Origin: Candidatus Zixiibacteriota bacterium
GTDB lineage: Bacteria > Zixibacteria > MSB-5A5 > GN15 > FEB-12
Direction of reading: 5' to 3'
Length of the DNA stretch: 64,000 nucleotides
Assembly: GCA_017999435.1 (NCBI GenBank)
Contig: JAGNLV010000001.1
Span: 156,501-220,500 of the forward strand
Part shown: positions 8,767 to 16,423 of the stretch, piece after piece
Position numbering within the stretch: position 1 is the first letter of the stretch
Layout: every line of letters starts with the position of its first letter
Program-made: the position numbers and the translations under genes
The notes under the pieces: generated by a model
Told to the model about the DNA's origin: nothing
Database searches by the model: none
Seen by the model: only the letters and a program-made list of their open reading frames with translations

Positions 8767-8769
8767 GTT

Positions 8770-9534
8770 ATGGGAAAGACGTTTACCTGTATTCTCCTTC
8801 TGGCGGCGGTCGTGTCCGCGGCCGCCGGCGCGCAGGCGGGAACCTATGTCAGCCTCCTCGGCGATTTCTACTTCGACTATCCCGAGGGTTGGCTCCAGCT
8901 TGACCACAAGCTGGTTGATGCTTACCTCATGCAGGGGAAAGCCGGGGAGCCGATCCTCGCCTATGAAGCGGCCTTCTCCCCCACCTACCAGGTTCCCTTT
9001 TTCACCGGCCCCTACTTCATCCTCACGGTCGACACCGTTTCCGGCGGCTATTCGCCGGCGCAGGTCGATTCGATCGTCGCCGATATGGGGCGCCGCTACG
9101 GCAAGGAGGTCCGGTATTTTCCGGTCGCCGATTTTCTCGCCGACCTGAAATCGAACTCCCCCTCCTATGATGCGGCGACCCGGACCATCACGGTCGCCAG
9201 CGACATCGTCGAGCGCGGCGAGATTCTCAAGCGCCACTTGCTCGTGGAGAAGTTTTTTGACCGGGGCGTGGCCACGTTTTACTTCTACGCCCCCGACTCC
9301 GTGTTCAGCGACGCCGAGCGCATCTTCAACGGCGTGCTCGCTTCGTTCCACTCCGGCGGCGCCGCGGAAAAGCTGCCTCGGGAGACGCTGCGGGTCGCCG
9401 ACATCAAGACCGAAGACGCCGGCCGCTCCGACCAAGCGAGCGGCTCTCTCCGGTGGATCGCCTGGCTGGCCCTCATCCTCGCCGCGGCCCTGATCGTCAT
9501 CCGACTCCTTGTGCGGAAGAGTCGCCGCCCGTAA
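8770..9534 (+). CDS. secreted protein with C-terminal membrane anchor, PsbP-like
   Basis: A 254-residue protein that starts three bases after the preceding stop. It has a signal peptide (1-23), then about 175 residues beginning FYFDYPEGW, a pattern typical of PsbP/DUF1795-like folds, and ends with a membrane helix (about 228-245) followed by a basic tail. It would be exported and held on the outer face of the inner membrane by its C-terminus. Its place in the operon suggests a role with the ATPase and the membrane module. No enzymatic motif is seen. Confidence 0.75.
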   Translation: MGKTFTCILLLAAVVSAAAGAQAGTYVSLLGDFYFDYPEGWLQLDHKLVDAYLMQGKAGEPILAYEAAFSPTYQVPFFTGPYFILTVDTVSGGYSPAQVDSIVADMGRRYGKEVRYFPVADFLADLKSNSPSYDAATRTITVASDIVERGEILKRHLLVEKFFDRGVATFYFYAPDSVFSDAERIFNGVLASFHSGGAAEKLPRETLRVADIKTEDAGRSDQASGSLRWIAWLALILAAALIVIRLLVRKSRRP

Positions 9535-9574
9535 CCGGCACGCATGTGTTTTGAGATAAAGGAAGGTTAAGTCT

Positions 9575-10702
9575 ATGGCTCATGCCTATACGCCCGGACT
9601 GAAAGTCACCGAACGTCTCCTCGTCAAGAAGCGGCGGATACTCCCGCTGAAGGGGAAGGTCGTGGTCAAGGTCGGCGACCGGGTCCAGCCGGACGACGTG
9701 GTCGCCCGCACGGAGCTGCCGGGCAACGTGGAACCCCTCAACGTCGCCAACAAGCTCAGCGTACCGCCCGAGGATCTCGATCTCGTGATGGTCAAGAAAG
9801 AGGGCGACCCGATCGTGAAAGGCGAGCCGATCGCCGTCAAGAAGTCGTTCCTCAAGTGGTTTTCCAGCAGCGCGGCCGCCACCATCGACGGCACTCTCGA
9901 GTCCATCTCGACCATTACCGGCCAGGTGCTCCAGCGCGGTATGCCGATCCCGGTCGAGGTCCGCGCCTACATAAGCGGCGAGGTGATCGAAGTCATCCCC
10001 AACGAGGGGTGCGTCGTCGCCACCGACGCCGCCTTTGTCCAGGGCATTTTCGGCATCGGCGGCGAGACGCACGGCGACATCAAGGTCGTCGTTCCGTCCA
10101 ACGACACCGTCCTTGATGACCGGCTCATCACCGACGATCTTCGGGGAAAAGTCGTCATCGGCGGTTCGATGGTTACGGCTGAGGCGCTCAAGAAGGCGAT
10201 CCGGGCGGGCGTCAAGGGGATCGTCGTTGGCGGTTTTGACGACAAGGACCTCCGCGACTTCCTCGGCTATGATATCGGCGTGGCCATCACCGGGTCCGAG
10301 GAGATCGGCTGCACGCTGGTCGTGACCGAGGGCTTCGGGCCGATCGCCATGGCGGAAGCGACGTTCAAGCTGCTCAAGCACCACGAGGGCGAAATGGCCT
10401 GCATCAACGGCGCCACCCAGATCCGCGCCGGCGTCATCCGCCCCGAGGTCGTCATCCCCGCGGCCAAAGAAGGCCGGAGGGACGCCGCGGCAGCGGTCTC
10501 GGCCGTCGGCGGACTCGCCATCGGCTCCCCGATTCGCGTCATCCGCCACCCGCACTTCGGGAAAATCGGCAGAGTCACCGCTCTCCCCTCGCCTTTAATG
10601 AAGCTCGAATCGGAGTCGAAAGCGCGCGTGCTCGAGGTCGAGTTCGGCAACGGCGAGCGCGCGACCGTTCCCCGGGCGAATGTCGAGATGATTGAGGGTT
10701 GA
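9575..10702 (+). CDS. unknown protein: barrel-sandwich-like N-terminus and KOW-like C-terminus
   Basis: A 375-residue soluble protein with a good ribosome-binding site (AAGGAAGG, eight bases before ATG). The N-terminal 60 residues (KGKVVVKVGDRVQPDDVVAR) look like a barrel-sandwich/biotinyl-lipoyl-like or RnfC-type fold, but there is no biotinylatable Met-Lys-Met. The middle has Gly-rich alternating strands with GVKGIVVGGFDDKDLRDF. The last 60 residues (IRVIRHPHFGKIGRV and a following VEFGNGERATVPRANVE) read as a KOW/SH3-like barrel. There are no membrane segments. I know of no function; its operon with the MutL-like ATPase suggests a cytoplasmic component of the same system. Confidence 0.75.
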   Translation: MAHAYTPGLKVTERLLVKKRRILPLKGKVVVKVGDRVQPDDVVARTELPGNVEPLNVANKLSVPPEDLDLVMVKKEGDPIVKGEPIAVKKSFLKWFSSSAAATIDGTLESISTITGQVLQRGMPIPVEVRAYISGEVIEVIPNEGCVVATDAAFVQGIFGIGGETHGDIKVVVPSNDTVLDDRLITDDLRGKVVIGGSMVTAEALKKAIRAGVKGIVVGGFDDKDLRDFLGYDIGVAITGSEEIGCTLVVTEGFGPIAMAEATFKLLKHHEGEMACINGATQIRAGVIRPEVVIPAAKEGRRDAAAAVSAVGGLAIGSPIRVIRHPHFGKIGRVTALPSPLMKLESESKARVLEVEFGNGERATVPRANVEMIEG

Positions 10703-10756
10703 CCCGGGCCGCGCCCCGGGCCGGTCGTTTCCCCGCTGGGCCAGTCAGTTCGGCGT

Positions 10757-10779
10757 GTCAGGACCCTTGTGGTCCTGAC
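10757..10779. repeat. single hairpin of the dispersed repeat family, degenerate partner
   Basis: A perfect 9-bp stem GTCAGGACC/GGTCCTGAC around CTTGT, followed by the family linker ATTCTT...TAGCCC. At the place where the second hairpin is expected (about 10807) only a degraded version is found. Confidence 0.8.
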
Positions 10780-10822
10780 ATTCTTCGCCATCTGCAGAGA
10801 TAGCCCTCCGGATTTCTTGCAG

Positions 10823-10895
10823 GTCAGAACCCTTGTGGTCCTGACATTCTTTCCATCGACGCAAGCCGCCCCGTCAGGACCTTTACGGTTTTGAC
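10823..10895. repeat. two-hairpin intergenic repeat element, copy 1
   Basis: Two 23-base hairpins at 10823-10845 and 10873-10895, starting exactly 50 bases apart. The first has one mismatch (GTCAGAACC/GGTCCTGAC). The second is closed by GTCAGGACC/GGTTTTGAC with G-U pairs. The 27-base linker ends in GCCCC. The same architecture recurs at 17377 and 43242. It lies between the convergent genes at 9575-10702 and 10943-13693. Confidence 0.85.
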
Positions 10896-10942
10896 CTGCG
10901 AGAGCGGTTTCGCGGCGTCATCCGGCGGGTTTCCCGGCCGCT

Positions 10943-13693
10943 CTACCTGGCAGCCGACTCTCCCGTCACAGCAGCCGTGCGACCTCTCCCCTCCAGCGCC
11001 TCGATTCGCTTCTGAAGGGTCTCGTTTTGTTTCTGAAGCTCCTTGACCGCCTCCACCAGCACCGCCGTCAGCTTTGCATAATCAACCGACTTGTACCCGT
11101 CAGCGTCGGTGCTCACGATCTCCGGAATCTCCCCTTCCACTTCCTGGGCGATCAACCCGACCTGCCTGCCTGTCGGGAACCGCATCTCCGCAAATTCGTC
11201 GGTGCGCCACTCATAGTTCACGCCGCGCAGGCGGAGCACCTTGTCGAGGGCGTGGTCGAGGGCGACCACGTTCTTTTTCCACCGCCGGTCGCTGTGGTAC
11301 AGCGTCGCGTTGTTCCCGATTGTCCCCCGTACGTCGAGGGTGTAGTTCGGACTGTCGGTGCCGATTCCGACCTCGCCTGACCCCTGCTCCATCGCCAGCG
11401 TCCACCGGCCCGCCTGCTCATCGAAGAAACCGAGTTTGTGCGAGGCCCAGGGCCGATAGAGGAGCGCCCATCGGAGCGTCCCGCCGTCGACAAATCGCAG
11501 CGCCGAACCTCCGCCCGCACCGCCGTCCATCCGGATGAATCCCTCGACCTCCAGTTTGTCATTCGGATTGGTCGTCCCCACGCCGACATTCCCGTTGTTC
11601 TTGATCGTCATCACCGCATCGGCGAGCGAGCAGATGGCGAGGTCGTCGTCGGGATCCTGGAGGAAGTGGAAGCTCCCGCGGTTGTAGGTCCCCTCGAGAG
11701 AGTACACCAGCGCTCCCTTCCCGCGGTTGACTTCGTAGCCGTTGCCCCCGTCGCCGCCGACCGAGAACAACATCCCGACGGCATCGGTCCCGACGGTGGA
11801 ACGCGGGTTGTCGAGCTTCAGTGCATAGGCAAGGCCGGGGACGCTGTCGGCGACATACAGCCTCCGGTTCGGGTTGATCACACCCAGGCCGACATATCCC
11901 TCAACAGCGAGGCCGTTGACCGGTCCGGGGTCCAGGCCGGCCATGTGCCGGCCGATCACCGTGGCGCCGCCTACATCGAGCTGATTCTTGGGGCCCAGGG
12001 CGCCGATACTCACCCTCCCTGAGCTGTCCATCGTTATTCGATGCATATCGCCGACCCGCAACATGACTCTCCCCCCCTCCTCCGTGTGGAGGTCCAGATA
12101 CGACGGGCTGTTGGTGGCCAGTTCGACTCCTCCGTCAAAGTACTTCCGGAGTTCCGCCGTCGTGCCGCCGGAGATCTTGAGATCCAGGCTGGCAAACGCA
12201 CTGCTCCCTTCGATCAGACACCTGCCGTAGGTGTTGCCGAAAACATGGAGCGGCGCTGCCGGCGCGGTTACCCCGATCCCCACGCTGTCGGTCGCCGTCC
12301 CCAGCCGCACCCTGGTCCCGTCATTCACCCAGCCGCCGGGCGGCGTCGGGCCCCAGCTCATCCGGCCGTTCCCGTCGGTCGTCATCACCTGCCCCGCGTC
12401 CCCGTCGGCTGTCGGGAACTCGTACCCGTCCGTTTCGTCGCCGAACCGGATGTGCGGCAGGTCCACCATGAAAGTCGAATCGTGCGTCAGTCTGCTCCGG
12501 ATGCCGAACAGGTAGGAGTGCGTCGCCATCACCGTATCCCAACACCCGCCCGGGATAGTGGACGCATACCCATCGATGAGATTCCCGAGGCCGCCTCCGA
12601 TGGTGGCGTAGACGCCGTGGGCCTGGTTCATCTGGCCTCCCGGGATGGTCGCCCATCCGAAAGCCGCGATGTTGTCGCTGCCGCCTCCGACGGTGGCTCC
12701 GCCTTCGCGCGCCGCATTGCGTGCGCCGCCGGCAATGCTTGAAAAACCGCCGCTGGCCTCATTTTGCCACCCTCCGCCGACCGCAGCCCATGAGCTCATG
12801 GTCTTATTGTCCCGTCCCCCGCCGATCGTCGCGAACATCCCCTGGGCCCGGTTGTCGCTCCCCCCGCCCACGAACGCCGCGGTGTCGAGGCTGCTGGTTC
12901 CGGCCACGTTGCGCCGTCCCGACAGGGCCGCACTGTAAAACCCCTGGGCCGTATCGGCAAACCCGCCGCTGACGGCGCCGTACATACTCCACAGCTTGTT
13001 GCGCTGCCCGCCGGCGATCGTGCTGAAGTTGGCGCCGGCGTCGTTCTCATCGCCTCCCCCGACTGTCGCGTACCACGCCCCCGCCTTGTTCCACATCCCG
13101 CCGGCGATCGTCTGGAACCCGTAGCTTTGCCCGGGGATGCCGGTCGTCCCTGCCGTGCCGAGATTCACCATCGTGTGTGCGCTGTCGCCGTAGAGCAGGT
13201 TACCCGCCGTTCCGCGCGTGAGCCCCCATCGCCCCTGGGTCGACAACACGCCGTCAGTCAGCGTCCAATGCACGTCCCCGCCCGCATTCTGCACGTACTT
13301 CGCCGTATCCGCCGTCAGAGCGCGATAGGCGTACGCGACGCTCCCGATCGGAATCAGCGGCCGGCCGACCGGCCCGTTGCCGACCTGCATTCCCAGGTAT
13401 CGCACGAGGCCCGTAAACACGCTGTCGCCCAGAGTCTCCTCGGCGCCGAGCAGCACCGTGAACAGCCCGTCCTGGACGACTACCGACGGCTGGAATTCCA
13501 CCCACAGCTCGATCGTCCCGCCCGAGTCGTTGTAGATGTGAAATGTCATCGCCACGGTGGTGTCGACGGGCGCGCCGAACGAGTCGGTCAGACGGCCCTG
13601 GTAGCTGACCAGCTGCGGCACGGCCGCCGACCCGGACAGGGCCGACCCCACGAGCACAACCGCAACCGCGAGGAGCGTAAGCAGTGCTTTCAT
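10943..13693 (-). CDS. tail-fibre-like surface protein with S74 intramolecular chaperone
   Basis: A 916-residue secreted protein with a signal peptide (1-23) and an N-terminal domain beginning VPQLVSYQGRLTD. From about 180 to 390 there are tandem repeats of the form ATIGGGxxNxA, like the head repeats of trimeric adhesins; then several fibre-like segments with GVGTTNPNDKLEV-type motifs. The C-terminus is a peptidase S74 chaperone domain: HSDRRWKKNV, with Ser801 as the expected self-cleavage residue and Lys806 or Lys807 as the dyad lysine, GLIAQEVE, and a terminal coiled coil (about 880-905). In phages this domain trimerises the fibre and cuts itself off. No phage genes surround it, so a cell-surface fibre is more likely. 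ATG with GGAG six bases upstream. Confidence 0.85.
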   Translation of the reverse strand: MKALLTLLAVAVVLVGSALSGSAAVPQLVSYQGRLTDSFGAPVDTTVAMTFHIYNDSGGTIELWVEFQPSVVVQDGLFTVLLGAEETLGDSVFTGLVRYLGMQVGNGPVGRPLIPIGSVAYAYRALTADTAKYVQNAGGDVHWTLTDGVLSTQGRWGLTRGTAGNLLYGDSAHTMVNLGTAGTTGIPGQSYGFQTIAGGMWNKAGAWYATVGGGDENDAGANFSTIAGGQRNKLWSMYGAVSGGFADTAQGFYSAALSGRRNVAGTSSLDTAAFVGGGSDNRAQGMFATIGGGRDNKTMSSWAAVGGGWQNEASGGFSSIAGGARNAAREGGATVGGGSDNIAAFGWATIPGGQMNQAHGVYATIGGGLGNLIDGYASTIPGGCWDTVMATHSYLFGIRSRLTHDSTFMVDLPHIRFGDETDGYEFPTADGDAGQVMTTDGNGRMSWGPTPPGGWVNDGTRVRLGTATDSVGIGVTAPAAPLHVFGNTYGRCLIEGSSAFASLDLKISGGTTAELRKYFDGGVELATNSPSYLDLHTEEGGRVMLRVGDMHRITMDSSGRVSIGALGPKNQLDVGGATVIGRHMAGLDPGPVNGLAVEGYVGLGVINPNRRLYVADSVPGLAYALKLDNPRSTVGTDAVGMLFSVGGDGGNGYEVNRGKGALVYSLEGTYNRGSFHFLQDPDDDLAICSLADAVMTIKNNGNVGVGTTNPNDKLEVEGFIRMDGGAGGGSALRFVDGGTLRWALLYRPWASHKLGFFDEQAGRWTLAMEQGSGEVGIGTDSPNYTLDVRGTIGNNATLYHSDRRWKKNVVALDHALDKVLRLRGVNYEWRTDEFAEMRFPTGRQVGLIAQEVEGEIPEIVSTDADGYKSVDYAKLTAVLVEAVKELQKQNETLQKRIEALEGRGRTAAVTGESAAR

Positions 13694-13832
13694 GATGGAC
13701 TCCTGGATGAGAAGGACTCAACAAGAGAATGGGTTGTTCGCAACCATACGGTGTCGATTTCTGAGACCCCGCGATACCTGTCAGGCGGTTGCCACCCTCG
13801 GACCGGGCGAACAACCGGAGGAACCATGCCAA

Positions 13833-13861
13833 TATATCGGCATTTTTGTCCGTTTTGTCAA
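13833..13861 (-). promoter_or_regulatory. predicted promoter of the fibre gene
   Basis: Reading leftward: TTGACA, 17-base spacer, GATATA (overlapping TATATT at 19 bases). It lies about 140 bases upstream of the fibre start at 13693, directly after the DinB gene. Confidence 0.5.
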
Positions 13862-13897
13862 GGGGACTGCTTGCCCTGCGCGTCCCGTCCCGCCGCC

Positions 13898-14425
13898 CTA
13901 CGATGCGACCAGCCGCTTCATCACCGCAATCTGCCCCTTGTGGTGCGCTTCGTGCTCGATCAGATGGTACAGGATCCACTCGATCGTGTAAGTCACCGGG
14001 CCGTGCGTCGACGGTCCCGGGTCGAGCGGCGCCACCTCCCGCGCGAGGTCCCGGTCGGTCAATTCCGCGAGGATCCGCAGGGTCTCGGCCCGCACCCGGT
14101 CCATCCGCTCCGTATAGAACTCGAGCGGCTCACCGGAGACCTGCGGGATCCCCAGCCGGATCGGAAAAGCAATTCCCCACTCGGCCTCCGCCATGGGTTG
14201 GCGAAGGATATCTTCCTGGATATACGACACCTCCACCGCGGCGATGTGGAGGAGCACGGTGCCGATCGACTCCACGTTCTCCTGCGGGTGCCACGCAAGC
14301 TGGGGGGCGCTCAATCCCTCCACGTAGGTCTTGGTTCGCCGCCGCACATCTTCGAGCATCGCGGCGTACTCCCCCACGCGCCGGCTGAATCCGGGGAGGG
14401 GGTCAACGGTCAATCGTCGGGTCAT
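13898..14425 (-). CDS. DinB-family (four-helix-bundle) protein
   Basis: The start is the ATG at 14425, with GGAGG seven bases upstream; 175 residues. It is a DinB/DUF664-type protein: the first metal-ligand region is HIAAVEVSYIQ, and the C-terminal HLIEHEAHHKGQIAVMKRL carries the usual HxxHHxGQ ligands. The family includes bacillithiol-dependent thiol transferases and many uncharacterised proteins, so no reaction can be assigned. It stands alone between a putative terminator and the promoter of the fibre gene. Confidence 0.8.
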   Translation of the reverse strand: MTRRLTVDPLPGFSRRVGEYAAMLEDVRRRTKTYVEGLSAPQLAWHPQENVESIGTVLLHIAAVEVSYIQEDILRQPMAEAEWGIAFPIRLGIPQVSGEPLEFYTERMDRVRAETLRILAELTDRDLAREVAPLDPGPSTHGPVTYTIEWILYHLIEHEAHHKGQIAVMKRLVAS

Positions 14426-14443
14426 GCCGGCGCCTCCACAAAT

Positions 14444-14480
14444 AACACCCCGGCGGCCTTGCCGCCGCCGGGGGGGTGTT
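14444..14480 (-). terminator. putative terminator after the Nfu gene
   Basis: Imperfect strong hairpin, AACACCCC/GGGGTGTT with an inner GGCGGC/GCCGCC stem, followed leftward by TATTTGT. It lies 44 bases downstream of the nfu stop and just before the DinB ribosome-binding site. Confidence 0.5.
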
Positions 14481-14523
14481 CGGTCCTCGCGCACGCGCCT
14501 GTTGGCCGGAGGGCGCGACGGCC

Positions 14524-15111
14524 TCAGTAGTAGGGATTCATTCCCGCCGTATGGTCGGTCACATCCCGGACTTCGGACACCTCCGGCACTTCCTCGCGGA
14601 TAGCCCGCTCGATCCCGTGGCGAAGGGTGGCATTGGCCGAGGCGCACCCCTGGCAGCCGCCGCCCAGGCGGACATAGACAGTCGTCCCCTCGACGTCGTG
14701 GAGTTCGACAAACCCGCCGTGCGATGAAATCGCGGGGTTGATCTGCTCCTCGAAGAGCCGGGCCACCTTGCGGCGGATCTCCTCCTCCGAGGGCGTCTTC
14801 TTCGCCATCGCCGGGTCGATCAGCCTCCGGCCGGAGTTGATCTGCTCGCGGATTGCCGCCCCGATCCGGCGGCCGAGCACCGGCCAGGGATCAAGGGTCG
14901 TCTTGGCGATCGTCAGCGTATTCCCCGACACCATCACCTCGGCGATCCCGTCGATGGCAAAGAGGGCCTCGAGAAGCGGGGAGCCTGCGGCCGCCTCTTT
15001 CGAGCGGCAGTTGACCGTCCCGTCGGCGAAAACGGGCCGGTCGACAATGAAGCGGCAGACCCCCGGGTCCCGGGTCGGCTCGCCGGTAATGGCAATCTTG
15101 TTGTCCGTCAT
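14524..15111 (-). CDS. nfuA: Nfu-type Fe-S cluster carrier protein
   Basis: A 195-residue protein from the ATG at 15111 (GGAG eight bases upstream; the frame extends to 15168 but that part overlaps the previous gene). An Nfu N-terminal domain (about 8-90; scaffold-like, ITGEPTRDPGVCRF) is followed by a NifU C-terminal domain (about 115-195) with the cluster-binding Cys-x-x-Cys in GGCQGCASA. It would assemble or carry a 4Fe-4S cluster. The Mrp-type ATPase gene ends 19 bases upstream, so the two are probably co-transcribed and work together in cluster transfer. The symbol is by analogy; the domain order is like NFU1/CnfU rather than E. coli NfuA. Confidence 0.85.
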   Translation of the reverse strand: MTDNKIAITGEPTRDPGVCRFIVDRPVFADGTVNCRSKEAAAGSPLLEALFAIDGIAEVMVSGNTLTIAKTTLDPWPVLGRRIGAAIREQINSGRRLIDPAMAKKTPSEEEIRRKVARLFEEQINPAISSHGGFVELHDVEGTTVYVRLGGGCQGCASANATLRHGIERAIREEVPEVSEVRDVTDHTAGMNPYY

Positions 15112-15130
15112 AGTGGCTGCTCCGCTGGTG

Positions 15131-16264
15131 TTAGACGTCAAATCCGGCCTGCTCGGCCCCGGACTCATCCAGGGTGTGCAGGCGCGAGAATGTATAGATC
15201 CCCGTGTCGTGGCCGTCGCTGAACCGGAGCGACAGCCCGTACCGTCCGACAGGCTTCACATCCCGAATCGCGATATCGAGCGGCACCTTGCGCCGATCGA
15301 GCGTCCGCTCCCCCGTGTCCTCGTCGCGGCAACTTGCGCAGTTGCAGCCCACGCGGAGGTTGTAGGGCGAGTGCCGGGAAGTGCGGCCGTCACCCCACAC
15401 AATGTGCAGGTTGCCGTCGGCCGCCACCTCATACTGCCGGGCTTCGTCCGGGCCGGCCGATCCGGCCAGTTCTTCGACGCGGCGCCGGACCTCTCCGGCG
15501 ACCTGGAGAATGGCTTTGGCGGCCGCCGACTCCGCTCCGTTGTGCACCACCGGCCGGCCCATCTCCCCGCTCATCATGATCTCCGGATCGAGCGGCAGGG
15601 CCCCGAGATACGGCACGCCGAACTCCTCGGCCATCGCCCGGCCGCCCCCCTGCTTGAACACCGCCGTCACCTGCCCGCAGTGCCCGCAGGCGAATCCGCT
15701 CATGTTTTCGATCACGCCGATAATCGGCACGTTGACCTGCTGGAACATGCGCACGCCCTTGCGTGCCACCCCGAGCGCCACCTCCTGCGGCGTCGTCACG
15801 ATCACCGCGCCCGCCAGCGACGCCTGCTGCGCCAGCGTCAACTGCACATCCCCCGTTCCGGGGGGAAGGTCGATCAGCAGATAGTCGAGGTTCCCCCACG
15901 TCACCCCGCCGATGAACTGCTGGATCATCTTGGTGGCGATCGGAGCCCGCCACACGACCGGTCCGTTGTCCGGGACCAAGAGCCCCATGGAGATGAACTT
16001 GATGCCGTGTTTTGTCAGCGGTTCGAGGTAATTGTCGCCGATTGTCGGCTGGGCGCCCTCCGACCCGAGCATCCCCGGCTGGCTCGGCCCGTAGATGTCG
16101 GCATCCATGAGACCGACCGCCGCGCCGTCGTGCGCGAGCGCGTAGGCGAGATTCACCGCCACCGTTGATTTCCCGACTCCCCCCTTGCCGCTGGCGATCG
16201 CCACGATGGTGCGCACACCCTCGATACCGGGCCGCGCGGCCGCTGCTTGTGCTTGGTGCTTCAT
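15131..16264 (-). CDS. mrp: Mrp/NBP35-family Fe-S ATPase fused to a DUF971 domain
   Basis: 377 residues. A P-loop ATPase domain (about 15-265) has a deviant Walker A GKGGVGKST (26-34), the DADIYGPSQP motif and a Cys-x-x-Cys pair in FACGHCGQ, as in Mrp/ApbC/NBP35 cluster carriers. The last 100 residues are a DUF971 (GBBH-like) domain with Cys-Asn-Cys-Ala-Ser-Cys. The plastid carrier HCF101 has DUF59-Mrp-DUF971; the N-terminal DUF59 is missing here. It is likely to insert Fe-S clusters together with the Nfu protein encoded next to it. Confidence 0.9.
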   Translation of the reverse strand: MKHQAQAAAARPGIEGVRTIVAIASGKGGVGKSTVAVNLAYALAHDGAAVGLMDADIYGPSQPGMLGSEGAQPTIGDNYLEPLTKHGIKFISMGLLVPDNGPVVWRAPIATKMIQQFIGGVTWGNLDYLLIDLPPGTGDVQLTLAQQASLAGAVIVTTPQEVALGVARKGVRMFQQVNVPIIGVIENMSGFACGHCGQVTAVFKQGGGRAMAEEFGVPYLGALPLDPEIMMSGEMGRPVVHNGAESAAAKAILQVAGEVRRRVEELAGSAGPDEARQYEVAADGNLHIVWGDGRTSRHSPYNLRVGCNCASCRDEDTGERTLDRRKVPLDIAIRDVKPVGRYGLSLRFSDGHDTGIYTFSRLHTLDESGAEQAGFDV

Positions 16265-16361
16265 TGGCTCTTCCTGCTTTCCCTTTCGGCCGTCGCGCTC
16301 CCGGTTGCGTCGGAGGCCGACGCGGCCGGGTCCGGCGACCCGCAGTCATCTTTTCTAGAAC

Positions 16362-16390
16362 AATATCGCGCGGGCGAAGTTCGCTGTCAT
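16362..16390 (-). promoter_or_regulatory. predicted promoter of mrp-nfu
   Basis: Reading leftward: ATGACA, 17-base spacer, GATATT; about 98 bases upstream of the mrp ATG. Confidence 0.4.
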
Positions 16391-16402
16391 TGACTTAAGT
16401 CA
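16391..16402. promoter_or_regulatory. perfect 12-base palindrome next to the mrp promoter
   Basis: TGACTTAAGTCA directly abuts the -35 element of the predicted mrp promoter, a usual position for an operator. The regulator is unknown; tatC ends 22 bases away. Confidence 0.35.
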
Positions 16403-16423
16403 GCCGCGGCTTGCGGCCCGGGG

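Noticed and set aside
10757-10895. CRISPR array
   Set aside because: The repeats are 23-base hairpins in pairs with conserved, not unique, 27-base linkers, and no cas genes are near.
10943-13693. Prophage
   Set aside because: The fibre-like gene stands alone; no capsid, portal, terminase, integrase or lysis gene surrounds it.
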